Source: Dyadobacter alkalitolerans DSM 23607 (GTDB lineage: Bacteria > Bacteroidota > Bacteroidia > Cytophagales > Spirosomataceae). From it: 64,000 nt of DNA. Shown here piece after piece: positions 9,320 through 17,716 of the stretch. The stretch lies in assembly GCF_000428845.1 (NCBI RefSeq), contig NZ_AUAS01000002.1, positions 186,001 to 250,000 of the forward strand, in the 5' to 3' direction. Under the pieces are notes generated by a model. It was not told where the DNA came from and did no database searches. It worked only from the letters and a program-made list of their open reading frames with translations. The translations under genes were made by a program, and so were the position numbers. Positions within the stretch are counted from its first letter, which is position 1. Every line of letters starts with the position of its first letter.

Positions 9320-9736
9320 ATGAAGACGCATACAACCAACTACATCGATACATTCATTCAGGTCGCCGAAGACAGCCAGGCCAAAGCGGGCGAAGTGCCG
9401 CCAACAAAGGGAACCGAAAAATCTGTCGCCAACATTCAGTTTGAAATCATCAGCACCCATCCCTACCAATACACATCCGACGACGTCCTCTTCCAGACTT
9501 TCGCCGTTCGCCAGGGTCTGGACGAGGCTGAGCTTGCAGCAGAGCGGGAAAAATTCTTCTCCAAAGGCCAGGCCTGCCTTAGAGCCTCACCACTCACAAA
9601 GCGATACGGCTGGGGCATTCATAGCGACACCGAAGGAAAAGTTGCGCTATACGGCCTGGAATCAAAAGAATATCAAAAATTCTCCTCCGACGAAAAACTA
9701 ACAACCGTAAAAGCCATGCGCTCGAAGCGAGCTTAG
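9320..9736 (+). CDS. DUF6157 family protein
   Basis: 138 residues from the ATG at 9320. The frame is open further upstream but that part overlaps the divergent MBL gene. The sequence TNYIDTFIQVAEDSQAKAGEVPP, HPYQYTSDDVLF, SPLTKRYGWGIHSD and the basic C-terminus KAMRSKRA agree with the small cytoplasmic DUF6157 family, whose function is not known. No signal peptide or membrane segment is visible. Confidence 0.75.
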   Translation: MKTHTTNYIDTFIQVAEDSQAKAGEVPPTKGTEKSVANIQFEIISTHPYQYTSDDVLFQTFAVRQGLDEAELAAEREKFFSKGQACLRASPLTKRYGWGIHSDTEGKVALYGLESKEYQKFSSDEKLTTVKAMRSKRA

Positions 9737-9850
9737 GGAGTTGGAATAGAAAATTTCTTGCTCGCTTGTGACCAATGTGAAATGTTACGTCTAAAGATTT
9801 GTAATAAAGAATTAAAGATGTAATTTTGTTCACTAATAGTAAACTTTGCT

Positions 9851-9955
9851 ATGTTTAATATTATCGCACGCAAAACGCTTTTAGCATATTGTGTTACTTA
9901 TCCGCAGGCTTCCAACGCATTAAGAGAATGGTATGAGGAAATGGTCATACGATAA
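9851..9955 (+). pseudogene. HigB-type toxin remnant
   Basis: A 34-codon ORF (MFNIIARKTLLAYCVTYP, then ALREWYEEM) matches the first third of HigB-like mRNA interferases, which are about 95-105 residues. After WYEEM the frame closes at TAA 9953-9955. A second frame from about 9933 reads WSYDKVDVKSIKY and resembles the next HigB segment, so there is a frameshift followed by loss of the remaining ~50 residues. The intact antitoxin gene follows at 9994 in the usual toxin-first order. The ribonuclease is therefore almost certainly inactive. Confidence 0.65.
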
Positions 9956-9993
9956 GGTGGACGTGAAATCAATAAAATATAAACCTTGAACAA

Positions 9994-10350
9994 ATGGAAT
10001 TAAAACTGATAAAAAATGACGCGGAGTATGAGCTGATGCTCGAATGGATTGACGAGCAGTTTGACAAGAAGCCGCATCCCGAAAGCAAAGAAGGAAACAA
10101 CCTTCAAATCGCCTTGCTATTGATCAAAGCGTATGAAGATGTGCATTACAAAATCCCCTCTCCTGATCCGATCGAGGCGATTAAGCTCAAAATGGATGAA
10201 AAAGGGCTGAAAAGTAAAGATCTGGTGGATTGGGTTGGCAGCAAAAGCTATGTTTCGGCCATACTAAACCGGAAAAAACCTTTGACCTTGAAATTGGCCA
10301 AGTTATTTCACGAGAAGCTCGGAATTCCTGCACAAGTGCTTCTCGGATAG
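9994..10350 (+). CDS. higA: HigA-type antitoxin / XRE-family HTH regulator
   Basis: 118 residues from ATG 9994. The N-terminal half has the acidic helical HigA pattern (DAEYELMLEWIDEQFD). The C-terminal half is a helix-turn-helix: IEAIKLKMDEKGLKSKDLVDWVGSKSYVSAILNRKKPLTLKLAKLFHEKLGIPAQVLL. HigA proteins bind HigB and repress their own operon. The toxin upstream is broken, so this is an orphan antitoxin. It may persist as a repressor or as protection against a related toxin elsewhere (inference). Confidence 0.85.
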   Translation: MELKLIKNDAEYELMLEWIDEQFDKKPHPESKEGNNLQIALLLIKAYEDVHYKIPSPDPIEAIKLKMDEKGLKSKDLVDWVGSKSYVSAILNRKKPLTLKLAKLFHEKLGIPAQVLLG

Positions 10351-10394
10351 TCCAACCAATGCCTTACCATCTGCTTCGCTTCATAGCAAGCCTC

Positions 10395-11201
10395 TCACTT
10401 AATTTCAGCCGCAACAACTTTTTTTTCAGCGCGGTTAATGCCGTAGACGACTTGCTTGCCCTTTACCCAATGGTCCATGGCGATGCCTTGACCATGCATT
10501 GGTGCGGGTAGCGTGCGGACGTGTTCGAGCGTGAATCCGGATTTAGGGAGGCGCATGACGTAAAGGTCCTGCTCGTCGTGGCCTGTGCAATAGAGCAAGC
10601 CGTCTGCGCCCCAGACGCCACCTGAATTACTTTTTGGCGTAAAAAGAGCTATGATATGCTTGGGAAAAACCCAGGATTCAAGCTGGCGCCATTCCGGATC
10701 ATATTTTACGACCGCCGTCCAGCGGGTGTCCCTGCCTTCGCTGGCCTCTTTTCCTGAATAATGTGCAAATCCGCACCACCAAAAGCCATCCTTCTGATCT
10801 ATCCATGTCAAGGAGCCGTGCTGGGCAATGCCAAAGCTATGGTTCCCAATGTGTTGCATTGACTTCACATCGAACATTTCAATAGAGCTGGCCATCGGAA
10901 TTTCGGGGTAATTCGTGTTGGCGCAATACATTTTTCCTTTAATGACCACGCCACTGTTTAAATGTTTGATGCCTTCTTTTGAGCCGTCCCAGACGGCAAC
11001 TTGCTTGCCGTCAGATTTGGTATGTTTGGTTATGGTGCTGTTGTTGATAACATAAAAATGATCTGCATCAACGGCAACGGCCTGCTTCGCTTCGGTTACC
11101 TGAAATGTCCGGATTTCAGTTACAGTTTGGGAGAAACAAAATGAGGAAAAGAGACTGCTGAATGCAAGCCAGAGCCAAAACGGCGCACTGCGTAGGATCA
11201 T
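10395..11201 (-). CDS. Secreted hypothetical protein, propeller-like
   Basis: 268 residues using ATG 11199-11201; a TTG 36 bp upstream is less likely. A signal peptide spans about residues 1-25 (LWLAFSSLFSSFCFSQ). The rest has short recurring segments of beta character (FYVINNSTITKHTK, MYCANTNYPEIPM, FWWCGFAHYSG, LLYCTGHDEQDLYVMRLP, VVYGINRAEKK) that suggest a beta-propeller, but I do not recognise a named family. It is convergent with higA. Confidence 0.6.
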   Translation of the reverse strand: MILRSAPFWLWLAFSSLFSSFCFSQTVTEIRTFQVTEAKQAVAVDADHFYVINNSTITKHTKSDGKQVAVWDGSKEGIKHLNSGVVIKGKMYCANTNYPEIPMASSIEMFDVKSMQHIGNHSFGIAQHGSLTWIDQKDGFWWCGFAHYSGKEASEGRDTRWTAVVKYDPEWRQLESWVFPKHIIALFTPKSNSGGVWGADGLLYCTGHDEQDLYVMRLPKSGFTLEHVRTLPAPMHGQGIAMDHWVKGKQVVYGINRAEKKVVAAEIK

Positions 11202-11282
11202 GAGGTTTGGAAATATTTGACCAATAAAATTAGTCAAATATATGTGCGGACAAATTACCTTATTATGATATCTCCTGAATGA

Positions 11283-12563
11283 TTACTGCTGCACTTTCGC
11301 CAAGGCCGGTGCGTTGTATGTGTAGACGGTGTAAGGGAAAATGTAATGTGCAACCAGCTTGGAAATAAGGCTGGCCACCACAATCGGGACAAAAAGCATA
11401 TAGTTATCAGCGATGGCGCAAACCAGAAAAATCGCTGTAAATGGTGCGTGAATGCTGCCGCTCAGCACTGCCGCCATGCCAATGACCATGAAATTAACAG
11501 CAATCAGATTAAGGCCGAAAAAATGGTTTAAGACCGTACAAACGATCAATCCAAGAAACGCGCCTATGAATAAGCTGGGTGCGAAAACCCCGCCATCGCC
11601 CCCGGCGCCTAATGTTATGGAGGTTGCCAGCGGCTTCAAAAGCAAGATCAGCAGCAACGGTAAAATGGTTGACATTGCAGTGTCCGGCGTGAGTTTCAAC
11701 AGGTTATTGATCCCGGCATAACCTTCGCCATACAAGCTTGGAAAGAAGAAAACAAGCAACGAAATCAGCAACGAACCAGCCAGGATTTTGGTGAGGTCAT
11801 TGTTCAGGGAGCTGAAAAAACGTTTGAAAAAGAGGACACTTTTTGTCAGATACACCGAATTAAGGCCAGCGATAACCCCGAGCAATACAAAGTAAGGCAA
11901 GGCATAGCTATTCCAAACGGAGACATTGAAATTGAATATTTGTTTGAAAAAGAAATAGCGGGTTAACAGGTAAGAAACCAGCACGGCCGTAATGACGCTG
12001 GCTGTATGCAGCTTGCTTTTTCTTTTGGTAAAAACCTCAAATGCAAACAAAAAACCCGCAATAGGCGCATTGAATAATGCTGTAACACCCGCGGCCAGCC
12101 CCGAACAAACGAGATCGGTCCTGTATTTTTTGAGATAACTCACCTTGCGACTCGACAATGCGCCAACCGACGCCGTAGCAACGACTGTAGGAACTTCGAT
12201 GCCCGTTGAACCGCCACAAATGACTGTCAGGAATCCGTTGAAATAATGGGAAGGAACCTTGTATGCGGGAAGCGTATTTCCATTTTTATTGATCGTGTCC
12301 AAAACCTCTTTGATCCCTTTATTGGCCTTATTCCTGAACAGAAATCGCCTGAGCATGTGAATCGTCGTGATGCCGATCAGTGGCAAAACAAAAATGAGAT
12401 AGGTGTTTTCATGGATCTTTTCAAGCAAATTCTCCTCGTAATGTTCTGTGATCACTTTAAGTGTATCTGCGATCAATGCGGATACTACACCTGTAAATGC
12501 GGCTGCAATTAACACTCCGACGACTCTCTGACTTTTCTTTACGTGATAAGATTTCTGGTCCAT
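11283..12563 (-). CDS. ClC-family chloride channel/transporter
   Basis: 426 residues from ATG 12561-12563, with about ten membrane-spanning or re-entrant helices. The ClC signatures are present: CGGSTGIEVPTVVATASVG carries the glutamate at the gating position, and AGGDGGVFAPSLFIGAFLG corresponds to the GxFxP selectivity motif. No CBS domains follow, as in many prokaryotic members. Presence of the gating glutamate favours proton/chloride exchange over a pure channel (inference). It stands alone on the minus strand. Confidence 0.88.
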   Translation of the reverse strand: MDQKSYHVKKSQRVVGVLIAAAFTGVVSALIADTLKVITEHYEENLLEKIHENTYLIFVLPLIGITTIHMLRRFLFRNKANKGIKEVLDTINKNGNTLPAYKVPSHYFNGFLTVICGGSTGIEVPTVVATASVGALSSRKVSYLKKYRTDLVCSGLAAGVTALFNAPIAGFLFAFEVFTKRKSKLHTASVITAVLVSYLLTRYFFFKQIFNFNVSVWNSYALPYFVLLGVIAGLNSVYLTKSVLFFKRFFSSLNNDLTKILAGSLLISLLVFFFPSLYGEGYAGINNLLKLTPDTAMSTILPLLLILLLKPLATSITLGAGGDGGVFAPSLFIGAFLGLIVCTVLNHFFGLNLIAVNFMVIGMAAVLSGSIHAPFTAIFLVCAIADNYMLFVPIVVASLISKLVAHYIFPYTVYTYNAPALAKVQQ

Positions 12564-12637
12564 GCTACATTATACAAGCGCCTCATTTCCATTTTGGTTC
12601 CTAGAAACGTTACGTATTTGCCCGAATGTTATCGCAA

Positions 12638-13468
12638 TCAAGGCTTCGCAGAGCCGGGTTCCTGACGATATCGGTCCTTTAAAAGATTCATCATGTATAC
12701 ATTAATGTCCCACTGGCTGGCCACGGGCGTTTGTGCGTATGGTAACGACGGCATGTAAGGTGCAGGGCCGAATTCAGTGGTGACGGTGAGCTGCGACTGC
12801 TTTGCATTGTGCGAGGCAACCACCTGGTCCCACCATTGCAAATGTGTTTCGAGCGTTTCGGCCCATTCCGGTGCTCGGGGGTCATTTACCTGCGGCCCTT
12901 CGGCGTGCCCTACCCTGCTGTGAACGTGATCCGTATGCGCGATTGCCAATGCAACTGCTTCCGCCTGATCTTCCAACAGCGATTCGTGCACGTTGCACCA
13001 GTGCGAAATGTCCAGCGTAATGCGCAAATCCGGGATTTGTGAAAGATATTCGTGCGTAACATGCGCGGCATATAAACTTTTTCCACGATGCGTCTCATGG
13101 ATAATCGGGATGCCGGATTCTGCTGCAAGCGAAGCAGCCAGATCAAAAAGCCGCTTGTTATGATCAAAGGAAAAGTAATCTTTTCCGGTCTGACAACTTA
13201 TAAAAACCGGCCCGGCTGCGATCAGGTTTCGAAGATATTTTTCATAATTAGCCGCATGCGCATCAATGCCCCGCTCAAATGACTGCCAATACTGACCAAT
13301 CAGTTCGAGACCATGCCTGGCCAGCGCTTCCAGTATTACGTCCGTTTCTTCCCGCTCGAAAGGCAGCGCCATCTCAACGCCGTCGTAACCCGCTGATTTT
13401 ACATGGCTGCAAAAAGTGTCAAAAGGCAATGTGTTGCCCCATTGCGGCGCATAGAACTTGATTTTCAT
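12638..13468 (-). CDS. Sugar phosphate isomerase/epimerase-like TIM-barrel protein
   Basis: 276 residues from ATG 13466-13468 (a TTG 42 bp upstream is rejected). The pattern of the xylose isomerase-like/AP endonuclease 2 superfamily is clear: MKIKFYAPQWG, AGYDGVEMALPFE, ETHRGKSLYAAHVTHEYLSQIPDLRITLDISHWCNVHES, and DHVHSRVGHAEGPQVND. Metal-binding Glu, Asp and His positions are kept. It lacks a signal peptide, so it is cytoplasmic; the substrate is unknown. Confidence 0.8.
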   Translation of the reverse strand: MKIKFYAPQWGNTLPFDTFCSHVKSAGYDGVEMALPFEREETDVILEALARHGLELIGQYWQSFERGIDAHAANYEKYLRNLIAAGPVFISCQTGKDYFSFDHNKRLFDLAASLAAESGIPIIHETHRGKSLYAAHVTHEYLSQIPDLRITLDISHWCNVHESLLEDQAEAVALAIAHTDHVHSRVGHAEGPQVNDPRAPEWAETLETHLQWWDQVVASHNAKQSQLTVTTEFGPAPYMPSLPYAQTPVASQWDINVYMMNLLKDRYRQEPGSAKP

Positions 13469-13653
13469 CGCTTGTGTACTGTAAATGTTAATGAAAAAAG
13501 GCGTACTCAAGCCCTATTCTACCGGCTTCGGGCCGATAGCAGCAAATGTTTGATAATGCGGGCTGATCATGTCGCCCGGCAAACCGCCAGACTTCACTTT
13601 CATCAGGACTGATTTTTATATTCATATTTTATTCAAATCAATGATCGACCGAT

Positions 13654-14436
13654 ATGAGAATTGCCACCTACAATGTCAATGGAGTCAATGGCCGGCTGCC
13701 GGTGCTGCTGCGCTGGCTGGAAATGACAAAACCCGATGTCGTTTGTTTGCAGGAACTGAAAGCGCCGCAGGAGAAATTCCCTGAAAAAGCTCTATTGGAC
13801 GCGGGTTATAATGCGATTTGGCACGGGCAAAAAAGCTGGAATGGTGTAGCGATCCTGGCACGGGGCTTAGAGCTGAAAGAAGTGCGCAGAACGCTTCCCG
13901 GCTATGAGGATGATCTGCATAGCCGGTACATTGAGGCCATTGTGAACGGAATGCTCGTGGGCTGCCTTTACCTGCCCAATGGCAACCCGGCACCCGGGCC
14001 CAAGTTGGAATACAAGCTGCGCTGGTTCGAACACTTTACAGCACACGCTGCGGAATTGCTGGCTTACGATGTGCCGGTCGTCCTGGCGGGCGATTACAAT
14101 GTGATGCCCACTGAGCTGGACGTTTACAAGCCTGAACGGTGGGTAGACGATGCGCTGTTCCGTCCCGAGGTCCGGGAGGCTTTCAAAAAAGTTGTGGACC
14201 AGGGCTGGACGGATGCCATCCGGAAATTACATCCTGCTGAAACGATTTATACTTTCTGGGACTATTTCAGAAATGCTTACGGCCGCAATGCCGGCCTTCG
14301 TATCGATCACTTTTTGCTAAGTCCGCATGTGGACGCGCGCCTGCTTGCGGCGGGTGTGGATAAGGACGTTCGTGGCTGGGAAAAATCGAGTGACCATGCA
14401 CCTACCTGGATTGAGATTGCCGATCCGGAAGAATAA
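13654..14436 (+). CDS. xth: Exodeoxyribonuclease III (AP endonuclease)
   Basis: 260 residues from ATG 13654. Motifs of the EEP nuclease fold are all present: TYNVNGVNGR, VVCLQELKA (catalytic Glu), WNGVAILARG, VVLAGDYNVMP (Asp/Asn), RNAGLRIDHFLLSP, and SSDHAPTWIEI (catalytic His). The enzyme cleaves at abasic sites and trims 3' ends in base excision repair. Length is usual for ExoIII. It is divergent from the isomerase-like gene and probably monocistronic. Confidence 0.92.
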   Translation: MRIATYNVNGVNGRLPVLLRWLEMTKPDVVCLQELKAPQEKFPEKALLDAGYNAIWHGQKSWNGVAILARGLELKEVRRTLPGYEDDLHSRYIEAIVNGMLVGCLYLPNGNPAPGPKLEYKLRWFEHFTAHAAELLAYDVPVVLAGDYNVMPTELDVYKPERWVDDALFRPEVREAFKKVVDQGWTDAIRKLHPAETIYTFWDYFRNAYGRNAGLRIDHFLLSPHVDARLLAAGVDKDVRGWEKSSDHAPTWIEIADPEE

Positions 14437-14517
14437 AATTTAAACCGCTTGCTAACCCTGCCCTGCCTGTAAATAAGTAGGAAATCTGCCGCGTGCGAGA
14501 TTGCTTATTTTGCTTGC

Positions 14518-15510
14518 ATGAAAACAATAACACTGTTTAACTGGGCGGCTGTGAGCGTGTACGCGCTGGGCATACTATGGACGCTGCTCATCGAAAAAAC
14601 GCAATCGGACCGTATGGCGAGCGGCATGCTCATAATGGTTTACATACCGCTTGCCATACTGGCGCTGCTGAATTACCTGCCTTACAAAACAACCAAGATC
14701 ATTGCCCTGGCCATCAATATTTATCCGCTGGCTATGGGTATATTTTATCTCGGTCTCGGCCGCGTCATTACAAATTATCAATCCAAAAGCTATGATATTG
14801 AACTGACTGAAAAAGCGAATGGCACCTATTATTTTCCGGATCCCGTGAGGCGAAATCTGGCTGCGGCGCTGGCAGCAGGAAATATTGAGGAGCTGAAAAC
14901 CGCACTGGACCAACCCATTCCTAACATCAATGCAAGCGGCGAAGACCATATAACCCTGCTGGATTTTGCTGCGATGCAGGCAAAGAAGAATCCCAAAGCA
15001 CAAGTGCTCGAATCTCTTCAATTGTTGCTGGCTCATGGTGCTAAAACCGAGACACCGGATCCTATGCGCACGGCAACGCACTTTCTTGTATTAGCAGATG
15101 ATCCTGCTTTTCTCGAATTTTTCCTAAAAAACGGGGCAAACCCCAATGCAATAGAAGCAGAGCGTAACTATCCCATCCTTTTTCAAGCATTATTTCTGGA
15201 TGTGAATGATACGGCTAAGACAGAAAAGGTGAGTTTGCTTCTGGAATATGGTGCCGATCCTAATGCGTTTTCTCCCAAATATGATGAGAATGTCATTGTT
15301 TCATCGGCCCTATGCACGGCGGCGGGCCTGGAACAATGGGAAATTTGCAACCTGCTGCTTAACCACGGTGCGAAACCAGATTATCAAACCGCTGGCGGCT
15401 GGGACATCCGTAAAGCAGTTGCTTATCAGGACAAGCAGTTTCATAGCTGGGGAAAAGAACCTCCCCTGGAATTTACATCGTTGAAAGAGCGGCTCAGTTC
15501 CCTGCCATAG
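14518..15510 (+). CDS. Ankyrin-repeat membrane protein
   Basis: 330 residues from ATG 14518. The first ~95 residues contain three hydrophobic helices (NWAAVSVYALGILWTLL, MVYIPLAILALLNYLPY, ALAINIYPLAMGIFYLGLG). From about residue 115 on, ankyrin-like repeats appear: LLLAHGAKTETPD, FLKNGANPNAIE, LLLEYGADPNAF, LLLNHGAKPDYQ. Ankyrin repeats bind proteins; the partner is unknown. A hairpin at 15523-15551 probably ends its transcript. Confidence 0.82.
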   Translation: MKTITLFNWAAVSVYALGILWTLLIEKTQSDRMASGMLIMVYIPLAILALLNYLPYKTTKIIALAINIYPLAMGIFYLGLGRVITNYQSKSYDIELTEKANGTYYFPDPVRRNLAAALAAGNIEELKTALDQPIPNINASGEDHITLLDFAAMQAKKNPKAQVLESLQLLLAHGAKTETPDPMRTATHFLVLADDPAFLEFFLKNGANPNAIEAERNYPILFQALFLDVNDTAKTEKVSLLLEYGADPNAFSPKYDENVIVSSALCTAAGLEQWEICNLLLNHGAKPDYQTAGGWDIRKAVAYQDKQFHSWGKEPPLEFTSLKERLSSLP

Positions 15511-15522
15511 GCATTATAAAAT

Positions 15523-15551
15523 GAAACCGGACTGCTAAGCGACCCGGTTTC
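15523..15551. terminator. Hairpin between convergent genes
   Basis: Perfect 8-bp inverted repeat GAAACCGG (15523-15530) and CCGGTTTC (15544-15551) followed by a T-rich stretch. It lies between the ankyrin gene stop and the stop of the convergent isomerase gene, so it may serve as a bidirectional terminator. Confidence 0.55.
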
Positions 15552-15559
15552 GTGTTTAT

Positions 15560-16420
15560 TTAGTAAGTCAGACTTTTAAGATAGGCAATGGTCTGAGGCA
15601 CCTGAGTAGCGTAACTCGGGCTCTCGTCTTCTATATAGTAATGTTCAATGGACGATTTTTTGGCGGCTTTCAGAATGCCTGGAATGTCGAGTTGTCCGGT
15701 TCCTAATGCCACATCGTTTTCAACAGGCGTCCCGCCGGACATGTTCCCCGTAACTCCCTTTTTCAAATCCTTCATGTGCATTAATTTGAAGCGCTTAGGA
15801 TATTTTGCGATCAGTGCGGCCGGGTCGGCGCCTGGGAAAAAAGTCCATAAAAGATCAATTTCAAAGCTGACATATTTCGGGTCTGTTTTCTGGATCAGAT
15901 AATCCATCAAAGTGCCGTCTTCATGTTTCTCAAACTCATAACCGTGATTATGGTAGCAGAATGTAAGACCGAATTCCTCTTTCAATTGCTTCCCGATCTT
16001 ATTGAAATCAGCAACAGTCTGCTGAGCCATCTCTAATGTAAAGGGACCTTTATGCGGAATCCAGGCAACGCGTACAAACTTCGCGCCCAGCGCTTTGGCA
16101 TTCTCTCCCACTTCTTTCGTTTTGTTCAATGCGTCCGGGTATTGCACACCAAAGGATGAACATTTAATGCCACGCTCATCCAGAAGCTTGCGCAGTTCAG
16201 CTGCCGTTTTCCCGAACAAGCTTGAAAATTCCATGTCTTTAATGCCAAGCTGCTGCAATGTGTCCAACGTAGCCGCAGCGTCTTTGGCCAAACTTTTACG
16301 GAAAGTGTAAGAAACCATCCCCGGCATGTCAGGGAAAAGAGGTTTTGTTTTTTGGGCAAAAAGCGTGTTGACACCCAATGCAAAGGCAACAGTTGCTACG
16401 AGTATTCTTTTGAGTTTCAT
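15560..16420 (-). CDS. Secreted sugar phosphate isomerase/epimerase-like protein
   Basis: 286 residues from ATG 16418-16420. A signal peptide (about 1-22, ending NTLFAQ) precedes an xylose-isomerase-like TIM barrel: DTLQQLGIKDMEFSSLFG, LDERGIKCSSFGVQYP, GAKFVRVAWIPH, FCYHNHGYEFE, VSFEIDLLWTFFPG, KLMHMKDLKKG and IEHYYIEDES. Such exported members are common in Bacteroidota and often act on sugar derivatives, but their substrates are mostly undefined. It shares the fold, but little close sequence, with the cytoplasmic protein at 12638-13468. Confidence 0.82.
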   Translation of the reverse strand: MKLKRILVATVAFALGVNTLFAQKTKPLFPDMPGMVSYTFRKSLAKDAAATLDTLQQLGIKDMEFSSLFGKTAAELRKLLDERGIKCSSFGVQYPDALNKTKEVGENAKALGAKFVRVAWIPHKGPFTLEMAQQTVADFNKIGKQLKEEFGLTFCYHNHGYEFEKHEDGTLMDYLIQKTDPKYVSFEIDLLWTFFPGADPAALIAKYPKRFKLMHMKDLKKGVTGNMSGGTPVENDVALGTGQLDIPGILKAAKKSSIEHYYIEDESPSYATQVPQTIAYLKSLTY

Positions 16421-16614
16421 TTTATCAGTTAAGAAGTTTCATTATTAAGACGAATCATTATCATTCATACCCTACAAACAAATGGCCCCTCGCCTCGGCA
16501 TTTGGTGTAACATTACCATTAAATAAGAACTCTATATCGGAATAGTCCGTTTGCAGCTTGTTTTATTAATATTGTCGCGTCTAATTTTACTCACAATTCT
16601 CTAATCTCTTTCCT

Positions 16615-17634
16615 ATGAAGACAATTCGTTTACTTGGCCTGGGCTTTTTCCTTTTTGCTTCTGCCCTCAGTTGCACCGACCACGCGCCGGATCCTATCGA
16701 ATTCAGTTCTGCTGAGTTTTCAAAAGGTGCGCTAATTGCTCCGATCGCTATTACCAAGGGAGATAATAACAGACTTTGGGTAACCGAACAAGGCAGCGCA
16801 ACCGACCAGGGCGACACTTACGACGGCCGTGTTTCCATGATCGGGCCTGATGGCACGGTTTATCCCGCAATCACCGGCTTTTTATCGAAAAGCAGCGTTG
16901 AAAAAATGCCTAGCGGCCTTACGCACCTTTTATATAAAGATGGCATGCTATACATTCTTCACGGCGTGGAAGGCAGGCTTTACAAGGCAAATGTTTCGTC
17001 CTGGAACCCTGGCGACGCACCTTTGAAAGCAAATGAGCTTAGTTTTGAAGATCTTGGCAGTTTTGTAAAATCTCAGCTTCCTGATCCGGCAACTGCGGAA
17101 TCCAACTTGTACAACCTGACATGGGGACCTGAGGGAGATCTTTTCATCACAGACGCAGCGGGTAACATGATCATTCGCAGAAAAAGTGACGGCTCCAAAA
17201 GCGTATTTGCTACTTTCCCGGATTTCGACAATCCTAAAAAACCTGTGGGCGGCCCGACAGTGGATTTCGTTCCTACGGGCATCGCTTGGGATGGCAGCAA
17301 GTTCTACGTTACATCTTTAACAGGTTTCCCTTTCAATGAGGGCCTGGCTGAAATCAAAACTGTTGACCAGCATGGCAATGTATCGGATCATAAAAAAGGA
17401 TTCACAACACTGGTGGATGTTGTACTAACAGACAGCAATAAGCCATTGGCTGTACATTTCGCTAATTTTTCATCCGCTTTCATGTTTGAGCAAAATACAG
17501 GAACAGTTACCAGCGAAGACGGTGCTGTTGTTCTGGCCGGACTGAACATGCCAACGGACATTGAAAAAGTTTATACAAACACTTATTATGTCGTTTCCCT
17601 TGGAAACAGTAAAGTGTATAAGCTTACCTATTAA
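16615..17634 (+). CDS. ScyD/ScyE family lipoprotein
   Basis: 339 residues from ATG 16615. A lipoprotein signal peptide ends with ALSC. The mature protein is a propeller of the ScyD/ScyE type (NRLWVTEQGS, GRVSMIGPDGTVYP, PSGLTHLLYKDGMLYILHG, NLYNLTWGPEGDLFITDAAGNMIIRR, PTGIAWDGSKFYVTSLTGFPFNEGLA). ScyD/E are named for a cyanobacterial scytonemin cluster, but the family is widespread and the role here is unknown. A strong terminator follows. Confidence 0.78.
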   Translation: MKTIRLLGLGFFLFASALSCTDHAPDPIEFSSAEFSKGALIAPIAITKGDNNRLWVTEQGSATDQGDTYDGRVSMIGPDGTVYPAITGFLSKSSVEKMPSGLTHLLYKDGMLYILHGVEGRLYKANVSSWNPGDAPLKANELSFEDLGSFVKSQLPDPATAESNLYNLTWGPEGDLFITDAAGNMIIRRKSDGSKSVFATFPDFDNPKKPVGGPTVDFVPTGIAWDGSKFYVTSLTGFPFNEGLAEIKTVDQHGNVSDHKKGFTTLVDVVLTDSNKPLAVHFANFSSAFMFEQNTGTVTSEDGAVVLAGLNMPTDIEKVYTNTYYVVSLGNSKVYKLTY

Positions 17635-17660
17635 TACTGATCAACTATCCTATTAACATA

Positions 17661-17697
17661 AAAAAAACGCCTTCCTTATCTGGGAGGCGTTTTTTTA
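17661..17697. terminator. Bidirectional rho-independent terminator
   Basis: Stem ACGCCTTCC (17667-17675) / GGGAGGCGT (17682-17690), with one G-U pair, is flanked by seven As on the left and seven Ts on the right. It lies between the convergent ScyD-like and hybrid kinase genes and can stop transcription from both sides. Confidence 0.85.
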
Positions 17698-17716
17698 TGG
17701 AGCTAAAATTAAAATG

